From Luscinia megarhynchos (Eukaryota > Chordata > Aves > Passeriformes > Turdidae): a DNA stretch of 64,000 bases. The DNA is taken from the NCBI GenBank assembly GCA_034336665.1, contig CM067564.1:48965451-49029450 (forward strand). The letters are read 5' to 3'. Below the pieces are notes generated by a model. That model saw only the letters and a list, made by a program, of their open reading frames with translations. It ran no database searches and was not told where the DNA came from. Position 1 is the first letter of the stretch. Each line of letters starts with the position of its first letter. The translations under genes were made by a program, and so were the position numbers. Positions 60,652 to 64,000 of the stretch are shown here, piece by piece.

Positions 60652-60799
60652 CTCCTCCTGGACGCCTCGAGGGAATTACATAGAGTCAAACAGGGATGAC
60701 TGTACAGTTTCTCTCATCTACGCTGTGCACCTGAAGAAATCCGGCTCTGTCTTCTTTGAATACCAGTACATTGACAACAACATCTTCTTTGAATTTTTT
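60652..60799 (+). CDS. ELAPOR2: ELAPOR2 internal exon (presumed exon 4)
   Basis: The 148-bp exon completes the split Asn codon and then reads [17 protein letters not shown], followed by [20 protein letters not shown] and [12 protein letters not shown]. This block is the most recognisable part of the gene and matches ELAPOR2 as I remember it almost residue for residue. It is a beta-strand-rich segment (alternating hydrophobic residues) of the ectodomain with a single Cys. The acceptor is TTCATCAG and the donor GTAAGG, leaving phase 0. Reading past the donor gives only about seven more codons before a stop, so the exon end is clear. Confidence 0.97.
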
Positions 60800-63314
60800 G
60801 TAAGGCCTTTTATATGGTGAATCCAACCTTATATTGTCAGAATTTAACCCAGATAAAGATCATTAGCATCAGCTTTCCCCCCTTTTAAGTTCCCTGCATG
60901 CCCATAGCTTGTTATTGCTGAACAAGATAAAAAAATCTACTTCTCTTTGTGTTACTTGTACTGTCTTGTGGCATTTATTGAATCTTCAAAACTCAGTCTG
61001 AACTGATTCTGTCTGCCATGCACTGGGATTTTTCCATTAGGGGTCATGACTGCCCCAGTTAGTCCAGCTTTTTGCAAGACAGATATTGGTGGTAGATGCT
61101 CTCATTTAGGGATGTCTGACTGGAGATGTCCTTGAAGGGATTTGACACTTAAAATTACTTCTTCCAAGGCAGTAGTATGTGGAAACCTTTAGTTTTAGGT
61201 CAGTCTGTGTCCTAGTAATTTAGTAATTAAGATGAAAATAAAAGCAGGAGAAATTCAGGTGGCTTGCAGTAGGAATTAGTCTCTGAGGACGTGTCTGTGC
61301 TGGGGACCATCAGCTCTGACATGGGAAGAGCCTGGCTGGGCTTGCACCATGGTGTTCTCAAATTGCTGAAACAGCCTGGTCAGCAGTGACCAGAGTGGGG
61401 AAAGCAGCCCTGCCCTGCCCACCTGGCTGTCCAGTGAGCTGGAGGGTCTCCAGCTCCAGGATTTGCAGTGGGGTGTAAATATCCCACATTACTCAGGTGC
61501 TTTGGAAGGTTCCACTGTCCTTGTCATCTTGTACCTGCCATTTAGGACAGAAAACAATGGGAGGATGACTCAGAGAAGGAGATGACTGGAAATTTTCAGT
61601 CTCCTCTGTCATGGCCCCTGTATCTGTCTGAGAAGCCCTGTTTTTCATCAGAAAAAACACAGCTCATGCACCTCACAGGAGTGAGAAAGTCTTAGCAGGT
61701 TAATATTTCTTGAAGTTTGGGAAAAAGGGCAAAATATCCTTATCCTTAGTAGAGCTGGGAAAGGAAGATAAAAATTACCTGTTGGAGGCACCTTCATGGT
61801 GCTGCATCAGTGTGACAGATTGCTGTTGCACTTTGATAACAGACCATTCAGGCAATGTTATTTAGCCATTTCTGTTTTGTATTAGACTATCCTGCCTTCT
61901 TCATGGGAAGAAAACAGTAACTATGCTTTCTGCTGTCAGCTGAATGTGCCAGGATTATGAATCCCAGCTCCAGTTGCTTGACTGACTGGCAGATCTGCTC
62001 CTGCAATAGAGCAAATATATTGTTTCTCTGAGCACTGGCTTTGAAAATGGCTTCTTGATTATTGCTTTTGTCCATATCCCACTCACTTGCCTTCTCTGAA
62101 TTTATCATTCCCTGTTCAAGAGGCAATGAGTGGTGCAATTCTTTATAGAAATGCCCATAAATTCCTAGTCAGCCTCAGTATTTCAGGGAAACCATATTTA
62201 ATGCTCCTGCAAAAGTCAATTTTTTTCCCCTCCAGCATGCCTTTGTGCTTAAATATATTTAACAATGACACTTTAGCTCTGGACAGTGGCATTTCAGTAG
62301 CAGTGGCAGCTTACTGGGAAATGGTGAGGTGTTTGATCCTGCCCTTTCTTGGCTCTGTTTATGTATTGAAGCTCTTTACACCTGATGAGAAGAGCCTCTA
62401 TGTTCTTACCTCCTCTTTGCAAATGGCAACCAAGCCACAAGGGTGCTGTGCTCAGGTTGCACAAGATAATTAGGGATCTGCCTTCTACACTGGTGCTTCT
62501 TTGCACCTCTTTTCCTCAGTGCAGTTGGTCTAGGTGGGAATTGAATGTACAGATGCTTTGGAGGATGTGGGGTTGCACAACTTATTTCAGACTTGGTGTG
62601 GAGCAACTTTAAGGAGGATCCTTGACTCCAGGTCAAGAGTCTGAAAGTGTTGAAGTGGCCTTTCTCCCCAGTGCAATAAAAGCTGAATATGTGATCTCGT
62701 GCCTCAAAGGGACTTCATAATTTTTCATCTGAGAAGTCAGATATGAGCAGAAAGAAGTGCCCCAAACCCTGCTGAAAGGAAATGCTTCTGAGCTGTGCTG
62801 GACCTGGACAAGGGACAGCCAAACTCACACTCTGCCAGGACAGACTCTCCATGGCACACTGCCTCTCCCTTGGTAGCAGTACTGTCATCCCTAGGTCAGT
62901 GGCAGCAGGCCAGAGACAAAGCACTTGTGGCTGTAGAGAAAACACTTTCTCTTCCAGCTTTGCTTCCCCTATGACTCAGAAGCCTCTGGACTTTAGACAA
63001 TTATGTCTTGATAGGCTCAGGAGAAGGAGGAAGAAAGAGAAGATGCTCAGCATCCTTGTCTGGCCATATATTGTGAGGACAAGTCTGGTTCTTCTCATCC
63101 TGCTCTGTTTTTACCATCTGTGTCAGAGGGGGCCAGTGGAGGCACTGCTAAGCTGTAGCAGATGTTGAAAGTTGGGGGTTTATTTTGCCACAAGTAAGGC
63201 AGCTGTCTAAATATGTAGATAAGAGGATCAGAGCTGAATCTTATAATTCCCAGAAGTCATTATGCTGACAGCCACACCTGATTGTAGTCAGTGATCTTGT
63301 GTTTTTATTAACAG
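60800..63314 (+). other. ELAPOR2: ELAPOR2 intron 4 (2,515 bp)
   Basis: GTAAGG donor, TTAACAG acceptor, phase 0. Plain noncoding sequence. ORFs of up to 128 codons (62087-62473 and 62782-63168) show no family features and no acceptable splice context for this gene. Confidence 0.95.
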
Positions 63315-63401
63315 ATACAAAATGACCAGTGCAAAGAAATGGAGTCCACAGCAAACAAATGGGTGAAGCTCACAGACAATGGGGAATGGGGCTCTCATTC
63401 T
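63315..63401 (+). CDS. ELAPOR2: ELAPOR2 internal exon (presumed exon 5)
   Basis: The exon is exactly 29 codons (87 bp), in phase 0 at both ends. It encodes IQNDQCKEMESTANKWVKLT then DNGEWGSHS, continuing the ELAPOR2 ectodomain directly from FFEFF of the previous exon. The acceptor is TTATTAACAG and the donor GTAAGT. Because it is a symmetric phase 0-0 exon, skipping it would keep the frame. One cysteine (NDQC) is present. The protein continues in exons beyond 64000, which should supply the remaining cysteine-rich repeats, the mannose-6-phosphate-receptor-like domain, the transmembrane helix and the cytoplasmic tail known for this family. Confidence 0.95.
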
Positions 63402-64000
63402 GTAAGTGTATGAAAAATTCCTTCATAAAGTTTTTATTCCATTTATTTCCTTTAATTTCCTCTGTCTAGACACCAAACACAGCCCAGCTCTTGTGAATGC
63501 ATTTGAAGAAGCTGAGCTTTCCTAGCACTGAGGGGAAAAGTCATGGAGATCCTTAAGGGGCTGATCCCCAAGGAAATTATATAGATGCAAGACTTTGTAT
63601 TGATTTCCCTGGGCTTTGAATCAAGTGCTTTATGAGGTTAAATAGATTTATGCTAATCTGCATGCCACAATCACTGTGCACGATTGTAATTGAAATCTTG
63701 TACAACACTTGTTTGCTCATGAGAACACAAGATCATTCTCTGTGTCTTAGCAGAGCAGTGGGAGTGGGGTGTGTATGTGGAGACAAGCAGGATGGGCATT
63801 TTATTCTCAAGTGTGTGCAGAAGAGCTGGACTGCACCCAGCTTCTGCTCCATGGGGGTTTGTGTGAAAATCCAGCAGGCAGCACCAGGGTGGCTCCTGAG
63901 CACAGATATGATCCTGTCCATGTTGGGGTAGGAGCCCTTGGCTGGCCTGTGACCCAGCAGAGTTTGTTTTGTGAATGGATCATGTGCAGAACAGCTCATC
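63402..64000 (+). other. ELAPOR2: ELAPOR2 intron 5, start only
   Basis: Begins with a GTAAGT donor and runs off the window. I see no repeat or further exon in the 599 bp available. Confidence 0.88.

Overview
This is a vertebrate nuclear genomic window, most likely from a bird and probably a songbird. The evidence is long AT-rich, CpG-poor noncoding DNA, several CR1 LINE 3' ends on both strands (the dominant bird retroelement), a solo endogenous-retrovirus LTR of a kind I associate with passerine genomes, and short exons with canonical GT/AG splice sites. There are no operons, rRNAs, CRISPR arrays or other bacterial features.

The only protein-coding gene I can support is ELAPOR2 (also called KIAA1324L or EIG121L), read on the + strand. 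Four consecutive internal exons are present at 46154-46274, 59773-59968, 60652-60799 and 63315-63401. Their phases join exactly (1, 2, 0, 0) to give 184 codons of the N-terminal extracellular/luminal region of this type I membrane protein. The first coding exon (signal peptide) lies outside the window, and the 3' part of the gene continues beyond 64000.

Layout: 1-46153 is presumed intron 1 of ELAPOR2, more than 46 kb with no exon I can recognise. It holds a TCTG/TCTA microsatellite (8760-8815), CR1 fragments (about 12383, 16771, 32553, 38790 and 43027), homopolymer tracts, a 28-bp tandem duplication (21099), an AATTCAA-rich simple region (22838), a hairpin with kappaB-like sites (30468-30543) and a 719-bp solo LTR with perfect 5-bp target-site duplications (41209-41937). 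Its last 180 bp and exon 2 form a local CpG cluster that also carries a perfect octamer site and homeodomain-type sites. Intron 2 (46275-59772) contains a strong 14-bp-stem hairpin, a pure 28-copy TTTTCC hexanucleotide array (50994-51161), a CR1 3' end (about 51551) and a much older, diverged CR1 (about 54955-55380). Introns 3 (683 bp) and 4 (2515 bp) are short and plain. Intron 5 begins at 63402.

I did not find a novel multi-gene system. The points most worth a second look are the CpG and POU/homeodomain element abutting exon 2 (a possible internal promoter or enhancer with an in-frame upstream ATG), the intact solo LTR, the uninterrupted mirror-symmetric hexanucleotide array, and the two strong intronic hairpins.
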